The notes beneath the pieces are model-generated. The model ran no database searches. It saw nothing but the letters and a program-made list of their open reading frames with translations, and was not told the DNA's origin. Source: Bog-159 sp963738375 (GTDB lineage Bacteria; Acidobacteriota; Terriglobia; Bryobacterales; Bryobacteraceae). Taken from it: a DNA stretch of 64,000 nt. How positions within the stretch are numbered: position 1 is the first letter of the stretch; every line of letters begins with the position of its first letter. Of this stretch, positions 15,754-24,662 are shown piece after piece. Location: positions 310,001-374,000 of the forward strand of contig CAVTWL010000012.1 in assembly GCA_963738375.1 (NCBI GenBank), read 5' to 3'. A program made the translations under genes and the position numbers.

Positions 15754-16609
15754 TTTGATCCCCCTCCTGTTTCCCCGGCATCCAATATACCAGAGGTGCC
15801 TTATTTCACCCTCACTGGAAACACCCAATCCGAAGGCCTGGCCCGATCGCGGCCTCTTCGCCGCCTGGCTCGGCCATAGCAGCGTCCTGCTGAAAATAGA
15901 CGGCATTACGGTCATCACCGATCCTGTTCTGGGAAACCGTGTCGGCCTGAATTTCGGTCCGCTGACCGTCGGTTTGAAGCGCTTGGTCGCCCCCGCTTTG
16001 CGCGTTGAGCAACTCCCGAAAATCGATCTGATCCTTCTTTCCCACGCCCACATGGATCACTTCGATCTCGCCACCCTCCACTCCCTGGAAAACCGTGCAA
16101 CCACCGTGGTCACCGCCAGCCAGACCAGCGATCTGTTGAACGTCCGCCGCTACGCCGCCGTCCACGAACTCGCCTGGGGCGATTCTGTTCGAATCGGCGA
16201 CCTCGAACTCCGCGCCTTCGAGGTCAACCACTGGGGTGCCCGCATGCGCAGCGATACTTACCGCGGCTATAACGGCTACCTCATGGAATCGCCGCGTTAT
16301 CGCGTCATGTTCGGCGGCGACACGGCCGCCACCTCTGCCTTCCGCGCCCTGCGTACCTCCCGCCGGATCGACTTGGGCGTCATGCCCGTCGGCGCCTACG
16401 ATCCCTGGATCCGCTATCACTGTACGCCCGAGCAAGCCTGGAAAATGGGCAACGATGCCGGTGCTGAGATGTTCCTGCCCGTCCATCATCAGACTTTCCT
16501 CCTCAGCCGCGAACCGGCCGGAGAACCCATCGAGCGCCTCTACGCCGCCGCCGGACATGATTCCGCGCGCATCGCACTCACTCGCATCGGCCAGGAACTT
16601 GCATTGTAA
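15713..16609 (+). CDS. MBL-fold metallo-hydrolase (UlaG/NAPE-PLD-like)
   Basis: This is a metallo-beta-lactamase-fold hydrolase. The N-terminal GHSSVLLKIDG and TDPVLGNR, the metal-binding HAHMDHFD (HxHxDH), EVNHWG, GGDTA, and HHQT blocks are all present. The family includes L-ascorbate-6-phosphate lactonases and phospholipase-D-like enzymes; the substrate is not predictable. The start is uncertain. ATG 15713 overlaps the divergent DinB gene, an in-frame TTG lies at 15755, and an ATT at 15803 has AGAGGTG four bases upstream. The domain itself begins near PKAWPDRG, so the first 30-45 residues may not be translated. Confidence 0.82.
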   Translation: MAAPISNAVVSRYILIPLLFPRHPIYQRCLISPSLETPNPKAWPDRGLFAAWLGHSSVLLKIDGITVITDPVLGNRVGLNFGPLTVGLKRLVAPALRVEQLPKIDLILLSHAHMDHFDLATLHSLENRATTVVTASQTSDLLNVRRYAAVHELAWGDSVRIGDLELRAFEVNHWGARMRSDTYRGYNGYLMESPRYRVMFGGDTAATSAFRALRTSRRIDLGVMPVGAYDPWIRYHCTPEQAWKMGNDAGAEMFLPVHHQTFLLSREPAGEPIERLYAAAGHDSARIALTRIGQELAL

Positions 16610-16661
16610 TCATCTCTCCATCGGCGATCTGCTTGCTGTAGAGGTCTCCTCGGAGGTGATT

Positions 16662-17141
16662 ATGTGTGACTATTCGCTCATGGAGTACCCAAACCGCTTG
16701 GCACTGGAAGGCGAACCTCTCGTCGTTCACCGCTTCCAATCCGGCTCGCTCGGCTTGGCTACCGCTCACGAGTCCCCCACGGTGGATTTGAGTTCCGTGC
16801 GCGCCAACACCCTTTGGGCTACCCTGAAGGAATTTTTCAGTCCCCCGTTGCCGGCTCTCAAGCCGGCTGTCTGCATCCCACACGGCGCCGGATTGATACT
16901 CCATGACATCCCGGCGAAGGTCCAAAAGGAGCTCGCCATCGCCGAAACGGAAGAAGTCACCTTTGTTCAATTGACGGCGATGGCCAACTTTTATCGCGAT
17001 GCCGTCCGCTTTCGCAGCGGCGCCACCATTCGCATTCAGGATCTCCTGGAAGGCCAGCGCGTGACAGTCGTTGACCTAGGCTACGGCAAAGCCGAAGAGA
17101 TCGGGACCTGGCCGGTTGGCGATTTACTTCCGCTCCGTTAG
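16662..17141 (+). CDS. Conserved hypothetical protein with an optimal ribosome binding site
   Basis: This 159-residue protein begins MCDYSLMEYPNRLALEGE. I do not recognise a domain. It contains no signal peptide and no membrane helix. A hydrophilic middle (FSPPLPALKPAV, IPHGAGLILHDIPAKV) leads to a compact C-terminus (IRIQDLLEGQRVTVVDLGYG). The start is unusually well marked: GGAGGTGAT, the full anti-SD complement, sits five bases before the ATG. That implies strong translation. It starts 52 bases after the MBL gene and its stop overlaps the convergent PQQ-propeller gene by 18 bases. Confidence 0.7.
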   Translation: MCDYSLMEYPNRLALEGEPLVVHRFQSGSLGLATAHESPTVDLSSVRANTLWATLKEFFSPPLPALKPAVCIPHGAGLILHDIPAKVQKELAIAETEEVTFVQLTAMANFYRDAVRFRSGATIRIQDLLEGQRVTVVDLGYGKAEEIGTWPVGDLLPLR

Positions 17142-18542
17142 CCCGCCGCCGGCGCCGCCATTGCGGATGGAATACAGATGGTTCTCCGTCCGCAAGATGA
17201 GCCTGTCGCCTACCAGCGCGGGAGTGGCCAGCGCCATTTCGTCCAGGTCGTTGGACGCCAGCAGTTCGTATTTCTCACCAGCCCGGATCACGTACGTCCG
17301 TCCTTCTTCATTCAGGCAGAAAATCCTATCGTTATATCCCCAGGGCGACGACGTGTAATCGCCGCCTTCGCCGATCCTGGTCTTGTAGCTCTGCGCTCCG
17401 GTCTTCGCGTCGAAGCGCGTGAGAATCCCGTTGTGAGTGAGCACATAGATACCTCCGTCGTAAGCCAGTTCCGTCGGAAGATAGGTTCCCGCTTTGCGCT
17501 GCACCCAGGCTACGGAATCGTTCAGCTTCGCTCCATCCGCTGTCGTCAGGTCGCCGCTGGCGCCCGGTTTGATCGCGGCCAGCGCCTTGCCCGTTCCCCC
17601 ATTCACATACAATAGGCCATCGTAGGCGAACGGACTCGGTATGGGCATCGCCGACATCCCCCCCAGCCGCCACAGTTCTTTGCCCGTCAGATCGTAACTG
17701 ATCGCCGCGCCCGGGCCGATCGTCACAATCTCCGTTCGACGCGAATTCTTCCAGATGAAAGGACTGGCCCATCCCGTTTGCCGGTCGGCGCCCTCCACAT
17801 GCAGCGAGCGATTGGTGCGCCACACCTGCTTTCCCGTACTCCTGTCGAAGGCGGCGATAAATTGCTGCTTTTCGTTGTCGTTGATAATGATCACTAGGTC
17901 ATTCACCAAAGCGGGCGAAGACCCGGTGCCGAAATCCATAATGGTCGGGTAGCTCTCAAGCGCCGTTTTCCAGACCTGGTTGCCATCGAAATCGTAGGCA
18001 TAAAGCCCCAGGTTGGTGATATACACGTAAACCCGCTTCCCGTCCGTAACCGGAGTTTCCGAACAGAAGCTGTTCTTGCGATGGCGTCCTCCCGGCGGGT
18101 GTCCCGCATAGAACTCCCGCTTCCAGTTGATGTTCCCGCTGCCGCCGTCGATTGAATAAAGCCAGTAATGCAGCGAGACTTCTTTAGGCAATTCGAAATC
18201 GCGCTCATTGAGCTTGTCGATCAACGCCTGTCCTTCTAGTCCTTGCTTCTCAAGCTGGGCGGCATATTCGTTGGAATAGTCGGTTCCTTTTTGCGGCTGT
18301 TTCGCTTTGCCGTCGGTGGTCACCGTGGTGATAAAGATGTTATGCCCATCCACAATCGGCGAAGACCAGCCCAAACCCGGCACGCTAGCCGTCCACTCGA
18401 CATTCACAGTCTTCGACCATTTGTCGGGAAGATTGGCGTTACCGGAGGCGGGGTTCGATGAAGGTCCGCGGAACCCCGGCCAGTCAGGGCCTGCCGCAAA
18501 CGCGTAGGCGCCCATCAAAAGCGAAAGAATCACCCTGTGCAT
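17124..18542 (-). CDS. Secreted PQQ-like beta-propeller protein
   Basis: This 472-residue protein has a signal peptide (MHRVILSLLMGAYAFAAG) and the start of the acidobacterial/planctomycete PQQ-propeller family, PDWPGFRGPSSNP. The body is a repeat-type beta-propeller with W-motif-like blocks (VEWTASVPGLGWSSPIVDG, LVIIINDNEKQQFIAAFDRSTGKQVWR, LWRLGGM, GILTRFDAKTGAQSYKTRIG). The family comprises secreted, probably non-catalytic or PQQ-binding, proteins; the ligand is unknown. The 3' end overlaps gene 16662-17141 on the other strand. The gene is divergent from the serine hydrolase, with 48 bases between the two starts. Confidence 0.85.
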   Translation of the reverse strand: MHRVILSLLMGAYAFAAGPDWPGFRGPSSNPASGNANLPDKWSKTVNVEWTASVPGLGWSSPIVDGHNIFITTVTTDGKAKQPQKGTDYSNEYAAQLEKQGLEGQALIDKLNERDFELPKEVSLHYWLYSIDGGSGNINWKREFYAGHPPGGRHRKNSFCSETPVTDGKRVYVYITNLGLYAYDFDGNQVWKTALESYPTIMDFGTGSSPALVNDLVIIINDNEKQQFIAAFDRSTGKQVWRTNRSLHVEGADRQTGWASPFIWKNSRRTEIVTIGPGAAISYDLTGKELWRLGGMSAMPIPSPFAYDGLLYVNGGTGKALAAIKPGASGDLTTADGAKLNDSVAWVQRKAGTYLPTELAYDGGIYVLTHNGILTRFDAKTGAQSYKTRIGEGGDYTSSPWGYNDRIFCLNEEGRTYVIRAGEKYELLASNDLDEMALATPALVGDRLILRTENHLYSIRNGGAGGGLTERK

Positions 18543-18590
18543 GATTCTATTGGACTATAATTGCCATGAAACGTCACCGTCGGCATCCCC

Positions 18591-19898
18591 ATGACCACCA
18601 CAAATACTCTCCTAACCCGCCGCAACCTGCTGGGAATTATCCCGGCGGCGCTGGCGGTTCCGGCTTTTCCTGCGTTTGCTCAGAGCGGATCCCCCGGCGG
18701 CCCCGCGCCGGCGCCTGTAAGAGTCGACCCCAAACGTATGGACCGCGCCTTGGCGGAGATGGTCGAAAGCGGGCGCGCCGCCGGCGTTTCCGCCCTCGTC
18801 TGGCAGGATCGCCGCGAGACGTATTTCGGCGCCGCCGGCTTTGCCGACCGCGAGGCCGGACGCCCTATGACTCGCGACGCCATCGCCCAGATCTATTCCA
18901 TGACCAAGCCCGTGACGGGAGTCGCGCTGATGCGGCTGTGGGAGCAGGGCAAGTTCGGCATGGACGATCCGCTATATCGCTACTTGCCGGCCTTCCAATC
19001 CATGCGCGTTTACGACGGGAAAGACGCTTCGGGGTCGCCAATCTATCGCGCGGCCGCCCGCCCCATCACCGTGCGCGACATCATGCGGCACACCGCCGGT
19101 TTCGCCTACGGAGCGGGCGACACTCCCGCTCACGACGCCTTCGTTAAAGCCGATCCCATGTCCCTCGATATCGACTTGGTAGAGATGGGCAAACGCCTCG
19201 CCGCCGTGCCGCTCCTTTTCGACCCGGGCGCGCGCTGGAGCTACAGCATCGCGGTGGACGTGCAGGCTCTGCTCGTAGAAACGCTATCCGGACAAAAGTT
19301 TGCGGATTACGTGCGTGACTCGGTCTTGCAACCCTTAGGCATGCGTGAAACCGCCTGGCGCCAGCCGGATCAGCGACTGCCTAGGCTGGCGGCGATGTAT
19401 CGCGTTTCGGAGGGCAAGTTGGTTCGCGAATCCGACGACAACATTCGGCGTCTCAACTTCCACGATAATCGTCTGACCGGAGGCGGATTTGGGCTGGCTT
19501 CCACCGTGGATGACTATATGCGTCTGGCGCGCATGCTCCTGAATCTGGGCGAGCTCGACGGTGCCCGGCTCCTCAAGCCTTCCACGGTGAAACTGATGTC
19601 CACCGATCAACTGGATCCGCGCATTACCAATCGTGGCTTCCTTCCAGGGAAAGGCTCGGTAGGATTCGGCATGGATTTCGCCGTGCGCGTTTCACAGCCG
19701 CAAAAACCGGAAGAGAACCGCGGAGCCGTGGGGGAGTTTTTCTGGGATGGCGCGGCCTCCACGCTCTTCTGGGTGGACCCCGCCAACCGCCTGGCTGCCG
19801 TATTCTTCACCCAGAAGATGCCGTTCGATGGCGCCCTGCACCGCGAGATTCGCGCCGCCGTCTACGGGCCGGGCTATCTCGGCCCGCGCGGCGACTAA
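18591..19898 (+). CDS. Secreted serine hydrolase (class C beta-lactamase family)
   Basis: This 435-residue protein is a beta-lactamase/DD-peptidase-fold serine hydrolase. The N-terminus TRRNLLGIIPAALAVPAFPAFAQ has a twin-arginine-like motif (RRN-L-L) and a signal peptide. The nucleophile block SMTK (S-x-x-K) appears in IYSMTKPVTGVALMRLW, and a YSI block lies after FDPGARWS. GGGFGLASTVDDYMRLA and WDGAASTLFWVDP are further family blocks. Members act as esterases, DD-carboxypeptidases or amidases; which applies is unknown. A TATAAT lies at 18556-18561. The permease gene begins two bases after the stop, suggesting a shared transcript. Confidence 0.85.
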   Translation: MTTTNTLLTRRNLLGIIPAALAVPAFPAFAQSGSPGGPAPAPVRVDPKRMDRALAEMVESGRAAGVSALVWQDRRETYFGAAGFADREAGRPMTRDAIAQIYSMTKPVTGVALMRLWEQGKFGMDDPLYRYLPAFQSMRVYDGKDASGSPIYRAAARPITVRDIMRHTAGFAYGAGDTPAHDAFVKADPMSLDIDLVEMGKRLAAVPLLFDPGARWSYSIAVDVQALLVETLSGQKFADYVRDSVLQPLGMRETAWRQPDQRLPRLAAMYRVSEGKLVRESDDNIRRLNFHDNRLTGGGFGLASTVDDYMRLARMLLNLGELDGARLLKPSTVKLMSTDQLDPRITNRGFLPGKGSVGFGMDFAVRVSQPQKPEENRGAVGEFFWDGAASTLFWVDPANRLAAVFFTQKMPFDGALHREIRAAVYGPGYLGPRGD

Positions 19899-19900
19899 CC

Positions 19901-21210
19901 ATGACTCTTCTGCTTCTGACCGTCGCCGCCATCGCTTTTCTGTTGTTCCTGATTCTGGGCGTAAAGCTGCACGCCTTCTTGGCGCTGATGCTCACCAGCC
20001 TGGGGCTGGGGCTGGCATCCGGTATGCCGCCTGCGGAACGTGCTGAAGTCCATCCAAAGCGGCTTCGGCGAAGCGCTGGGGTTTATTGCCATTGTGCTGG
20101 GGCTGGGCGCCATGATCGGCGGATATCTCGAACACTCCGGCGGCGGGCGCGCCCTCGCCGACTGGCTGTTGTCCAAATTCGGCCGCGAACGAGCGGCGTG
20201 GGCTATGTTGCTGGCTGCCTTCCTGGTCGGGCTGCCCATTTTCTTTGAGGTCGGCTTCATCATTCTCGTGCCGGTAGTCTGGAATCTGGCGCGCGAGTCG
20301 AAGCGCTCGTTGTTGTTCTACGGTTTGCCCATGGCAGCCGCGCTGACGGTGCCACATGCCCTGGTTCCTCCCCACCCCGCTCCCGCCGCGGCCGCGCAAT
20401 TGCTCGGCGCCGATTTGGGGCGCGCCATTCTTTACGGCGCCGCCTTGTCCATTCCCATGGCGATTGCCGGCGGCATCGTGTACGGGGGATGGATCGCGCG
20501 GCGCATAAACATTGGCCTTCCACGCAATGGCGCCCAAACTATCCGATATCCCTTCATCGGGCGGCGCGCCTCCCATTCCAATGGTCGTGGCGCTGCTCCT
20601 GTTGCCCATCGCATTGATTCTGGCGGCGACCGTCGCGGGGCCTAGGCATCCGTCGCTGCAATTCGCTGGACATCCCTTTACGGCACTGATCGTGACTCTT
20701 CTCGCGTGCATGTTGTTTCTTGGGTGGCGCCGCGGATTGCAACGCGCGCAGCTCTTAAAGCTCAGTACCGAAGCTCTGGCCCCCATCGCTTCCCTGCTTC
20801 TCATCATGGGAGGTGGAGGCGCTTTCAAGCAGATCATCGTGGATACCGGAGTCGGCGCCTATACGGGAAAACTCTTGGCGGCTTCCCCCATCTCGCCCTT
20901 GCTCGTTGGCTATTTGGTGGCCGCTGCGATGCGCGCCGCACAAGGCTCCGCGACGGTCGCCATCATCACCGCCGCCGGCATCATCGCGCCATTAATGAAG
21001 ACCATGACGGGAGTGCATCCCGAGATGATGTACCTCGCCGTATGCTGCGGCGGCACCATGATCTCGCACGTCAACGATGCCGGCTTCTGGATGGTCAATC
21101 AATACTTTGGACTGACGGTGCCCGAAACGCTCAAAAGCTGGACCGCGATGAAGGTAGTAACTTCGCTTTGCGGATTTGCGATACTCATGACGATCCAACT
21201 GTTCGTATAG
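19901..21210 (+). pseudogene. GntP-family gluconate-type permease, two frameshifts
   Basis: Three frames together give one GntP permease of about 435 residues with many membrane helices. The first covers the N-terminal helices up to GLGLASGMPP; the second continues NVLKSIQSGFGEALGFIAIVLGLGAMIGGYLE and PALVPP...; the third carries SLLLIMGGGGAFKQIIVDTGVG and the C-terminal helices. Each break is a one-base insertion, near 20032-20036 and near 20505-20512. All motifs survive, so it may be a recent pseudogene or a sequencing error. The gene lies directly after the serine hydrolase, which fits transport of gluconate or a related sugar acid. It is not functional as written. Confidence 0.82.
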
Positions 21211-21300
21211 GGAATCGAAAAAATATTCTTCGACGGTCGTCACTTTCTCCGATACCGCCCGTATATATATCTTGATGTCAGTTACTGAGAGGAAGCCGGA

Positions 21301-21630
21301 TTGAGCAAGCCAACCGACCTCGTGCAGGGTACCCTCGATCTGCTGGTTCTGAAGGTGATCGCACGAGAGCCGATGCACGGCTGGGCGATCGCGCAACGCA
21401 TCCGGCAGATCTCCGGCGACGTTCTGCAGGTGGGACAGGGCGCTCTTTATCCCGCGTTGCACAAGTTGGAGCAGAACGGCTGGATTACGGCCGAATGGGC
21501 CATCAGCGAGAACAATCGCCGGGCGAAGTACTACACCCTGAGCCGGGCGGGGCGGAAATACCTGGAACGGGAAACCGCGCAATGGGAGCGCCTGGCCACA
21601 GCCATTTCGTTGGTAGTGCGCACTACCTGA
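21301..21630 (+). CDS. PadR-family transcriptional regulator
   Basis: This 109-residue protein is a PadR-type winged-helix regulator: LVQGTLDLLVLKVIAREPMHGWAIAQRIRQISGDVLQVGQGALYPALHKLEQNGWITAEW. It has no long C-terminal extension, so it is the short subtype typical of ADOP partners. It starts at TTG 21301 with GAGAGGAAG upstream. A run TATATATA lies at about 21261-21268 and a GACGGTCGTC palindrome near 21232-21241 upstream could be its site. The permease gene begins ten bases after the stop. The PadR protein probably represses the pair until an inducer binds. Confidence 0.9.
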   Translation: MSKPTDLVQGTLDLLVLKVIAREPMHGWAIAQRIRQISGDVLQVGQGALYPALHKLEQNGWITAEWAISENNRRAKYYTLSRAGRKYLERETAQWERLATAISLVVRTT

Positions 21631-21640
21631 CGGAGCGCGC

Positions 21641-24286
21641 ATGCGGCTGGAAAAAATGGTCTATCTGCGGCTGCGGTCCCTGTTCACGCGCTCTTCGGTG
21701 GACCAGGAACTCGACGAAGAGCTCCGTTACCACATCGAGCGGCAGATAGAGGAAGACGTCGCCGCGGGCATGAGCCCGGTCGAAGCCCGGCACGCGGCGC
21801 TGCGCGGCTTTGCCGGCTTCGAGCAGCGTAAAGAAGAGTGCCGCGACGCGAGGGGACTGAATATGATCGACCATCTAACGCAGGATCTGAAATTCGCCAA
21901 CAGGCAATTATGGAAACAACCGGCGTTCGCCGCAACCGCCATCCTGATGCTGGCGATGGGCCTGTGCGCCAGTGTCGCCATCTTCGCTTTCGTCGACGCG
22001 GCGTTGATCAAGCCGCTCCCGTACTCACATCCTGAGCGCCTGGTGGGAGTTTATGAAAGTACACCGCAATGCCCAAGCTGCAATCTCTCATATCTTGACT
22101 ACCTTGACTGGAAGAAGCTGAACAAGACACTCGAGTCGCTGGAAGCTTATACCAATACGGAATTCATCGTCAGCTCGGCGGGAGGCGCGAAAATGGCGCG
22201 TGGCGCACGCGTCAGCGCCGGGTTCTTCCGAGCCTTGGGAGTCACCCCGGTAATGGGCCGCGACTTTACCGGTGATGACCCGTTGGCCGAAGCCAAAACC
22301 GTGCTGCTGAGCAACTCGGCCTGGCGCAGCCGCTACGGCGGACGTCCCGATATCGCCGGAAAAACGGTGGTTCTCGACAATGCCGCATACACCGTGATCG
22401 GCGTGTTGCCGCCCGATTTCCACTTCGCGCCCATGGGTCCGGCGGAATACTGGGCGCCGCTGGATGGGCGGGGTTCTTGTGAAGTCAGGCGGAGTTGTCA
22501 CAACCTGTACGGCGTTTCGCGCCTGAACAACGGCGTTACCATTCGCATGGCTTCGTCCGATACGGCCGTGATCGCAAAGCAACTAGAGCGGCAATATCCC
22601 GATTCGAACCGCGGGCAGGGCGCCCGTGTCGTGCCACTGAGCGAGGTCATCGTGGGCAATGTCCGGCCGATATTGCTGGTGCTGCTGGCGGGTGCGGGTT
22701 TACTGTTGCTGATCGCTTGCGTGAATATCGCCAGCCTGTTGCTGGTGCGGTCCGAAAGCCGCCGTCGCGAGATGGCCGTGCGCACGGCTCTGGGCGCATC
22801 GCGCAAGCGTCTGCTCCGCCAATTGATTACGGAAGGTCTGCTGCTGGTGGCGGCCGGCAGCGCCCTCGGGTTGATTTCCGCCGTTTGGGCCATGCGGTTG
22901 CTGAGCAGCCTGGTGCCCGCCGCCCTGATGGAAGGCGCTCCTTTTCTGGCCGAACTGGGATTGAATTTTCGCGTTTGCCTGTTTGCCTGCGGAATCGCCC
23001 TGGCGGCCTCGACTCTGTTCGCTCTCACGCCCATGTTGCGGATGTCTTTCACGGAAATGCGCGCGGACCTGGCGTCGGGAAGCCGCGGTGCCGGGGGACT
23101 TACCTGGCGGCGGCTGGGCGCCAAGTTGGTAGTGGTCGAGCTGGCTACCGCGGTGGTGCTCCTGGTGGGCGCCGGCCTCCTGGGTCAAAGCTTATACCGC
23201 CTGTTGCATGTGTACACGGGCTTCCAACCGGACCACCTGGTCTCGGTCGATTTGGCCGTGCCGGCGGCAAGCTATGGCAAGGATCCCCAAGCGGTTGCTT
23301 TGCTCCGCCGCATCCTGTCCAGCGTCTCAGCCATGCCTGGGGTGATCTCAGCCGGAGTCACCAGCACCTTGCCGATCAGTTGCAATTGCAACACGGATTG
23401 GATCCGGTTCGTCGGCAAACCTTACAATGGCCAGCACAACGAAGTGAACGAGCGCGACATCAGCCCCGCCTTCTTCGCCACCTTAAAAGCTCGCCTGTTA
23501 CACGGCCGCTACTTCACCGATGCCGACGACTTGACCAGGACTCACGTAGCAGTGGTCAACGCGGCCCTGGTGCGAAAATACTTCCCCGGTGAAGATCCGA
23601 TCGGGAAGCAATTCGGCGACACCTCGCTGTCCCCGCAATCCCTCCGCACCATTGTCGGCGTGGTGGATGACATCCGGGATGGCGCGCTCGATTCGGAGAT
23701 CTGGCCGTCCGAGTACCTGCCTTTCAATCAGAGTACGGACACGTTCTATTCGCTGGTTGTTCGCACGGCGCAGAGCCCTGAGGCGATCCTGCCGGCGCTG
23801 GCGGCGGCGATCCGGGAAATCGATCCGGGTATCGTCGCAACCGGAGGAGCAACGTTCCAGAACCGCATTGAGATTTCGCCGTCTGCTTACCTGCGCCGTT
23901 CTTCGGCATGGCTGGTGGGCGGTTTCGCGGTGCTCGCGTTAGTGCTGGGCGTGATTGGAATTTACGGCGTAATTGCCTATTCCGTCAGCCAGAGAACCCG
24001 CGAGATCGGGGTACGAATGGCGCTCGGTGCGCAACAGAGAACCGTGTTTGCGCTGGTTCTGCGGGAAGCCTGCTGGCTCATCGCCGGAGGACTCGGTCTG
24101 GGAGTGGTGGGCGCGCTGGCGCTAACCCGCCTGATGCGCACGCTGCTATTTGGCGTCGCGTCGTGGGATGTCCCGACGTTAATCGCGGTGGCTGTGGTGC
24201 TGGCCCTATCGGCGCTATTTGGCAGTTTTTTCCCGGCGCGCCGAGCTGCCTCAGTGGATCCCGTTGAGGCGCTGCGGTCGGAATAA
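21641..24286 (+). CDS. ADOP-family permease (MacB/FtsX type)
   Basis: This 881-residue membrane protein is an 'acidobacterial duplicated orphan permease'. It has a permease-prefix helical domain (about residues 10-75, VDQELDEELRYHIERQIEED), then an FtsX/MacB unit with a membrane helix at about 92-115, a large periplasmic MacB-core-like domain, two or three helices around 345-430 (LVLLAGAGLLLLIACVNIASLLL), and a second FtsX half ending DPVEALRSE. The repeated MacB pattern is clear: ESRRREMAVRTALGASRKRLL and REIGVRMALGAQQRTVF. No ATPase is encoded nearby. The preceding PadR gene probably controls it. Export of a toxic or signal molecule is plausible but unproven. Confidence 0.92.
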   Translation: MRLEKMVYLRLRSLFTRSSVDQELDEELRYHIERQIEEDVAAGMSPVEARHAALRGFAGFEQRKEECRDARGLNMIDHLTQDLKFANRQLWKQPAFAATAILMLAMGLCASVAIFAFVDAALIKPLPYSHPERLVGVYESTPQCPSCNLSYLDYLDWKKLNKTLESLEAYTNTEFIVSSAGGAKMARGARVSAGFFRALGVTPVMGRDFTGDDPLAEAKTVLLSNSAWRSRYGGRPDIAGKTVVLDNAAYTVIGVLPPDFHFAPMGPAEYWAPLDGRGSCEVRRSCHNLYGVSRLNNGVTIRMASSDTAVIAKQLERQYPDSNRGQGARVVPLSEVIVGNVRPILLVLLAGAGLLLLIACVNIASLLLVRSESRRREMAVRTALGASRKRLLRQLITEGLLLVAAGSALGLISAVWAMRLLSSLVPAALMEGAPFLAELGLNFRVCLFACGIALAASTLFALTPMLRMSFTEMRADLASGSRGAGGLTWRRLGAKLVVVELATAVVLLVGAGLLGQSLYRLLHVYTGFQPDHLVSVDLAVPAASYGKDPQAVALLRRILSSVSAMPGVISAGVTSTLPISCNCNTDWIRFVGKPYNGQHNEVNERDISPAFFATLKARLLHGRYFTDADDLTRTHVAVVNAALVRKYFPGEDPIGKQFGDTSLSPQSLRTIVGVVDDIRDGALDSEIWPSEYLPFNQSTDTFYSLVVRTAQSPEAILPALAAAIREIDPGIVATGGATFQNRIEISPSAYLRRSSAWLVGGFAVLALVLGVIGIYGVIAYSVSQRTREIGVRMALGAQQRTVFALVLREACWLIAGGLGLGVVGALALTRLMRTLLFGVASWDVPTLIAVAVVLALSALFGSFFPARRAASVDPVEALRSE

Positions 24287-24576
24287 CAAGACTAATGTTT
24301 ACCCTCGCTGATCCTCGTTTGCGCCGCGCTGACGGCATGCCAGGTAGTGTCTGACCACGGAAGCGGCGTCTTAGGGGTGCGCTCCAGTCAGGGTCCGGCG
24401 GATGAGATCCACTGCTCCAGACGGTTAGCGTGGGTGCGGCTGGAGCGGCGCTCGGAGCCATCGGAGAGCCGTACCATGAATTTCCGATTCTCGATCGAGC
24501 ACCGCCTCGCGATCTGCTAGTACAACTAGTACAAGTAGTGGTTGCCCTGAAACCTTCAAAATCGCCATAAAATCCT
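24287..24576. other. Non-coding stretch before the giant protein gene
   Basis: These 290 bases after the ADOP stop contain no recognised gene. A frame at about 24390-24569 reads ...GAIGEPYHEFPILDRAPPRDLLVQLVQVVV... to a TAA and could be a relic of a protein C-terminus, but I cannot identify it. A direct repeat CTAGTACAA occurs twice around 24519-24537. I see no terminator with a T run. Confidence 0.35.
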
Positions 24577-24604
24577 TTGGAATCGAGTAGCAGTAGTATA
24601 TAAT
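24577..24604 (+). promoter_or_regulatory. Candidate sigma-70 promoter of the giant protein
   Basis: TTGGAA (24577-24582), a 16-base spacer and a perfect TATAAT (24599-24604) stand 59 bases before the proposed CTG start. The -35 matches 4 of 6 positions. Confidence 0.5.
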
Positions 24605-24662
24605 CGGACACCAGACTCTGACCGCGCCGTCTGAATTTCCATCTCTCGTTGAGGGCATCAAA

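Noticed and set aside
24390..24569. Small gene before the giant protein
   Set aside because: No start codon with SD, unknown product, and stop-interrupted upstream; at best a relic.
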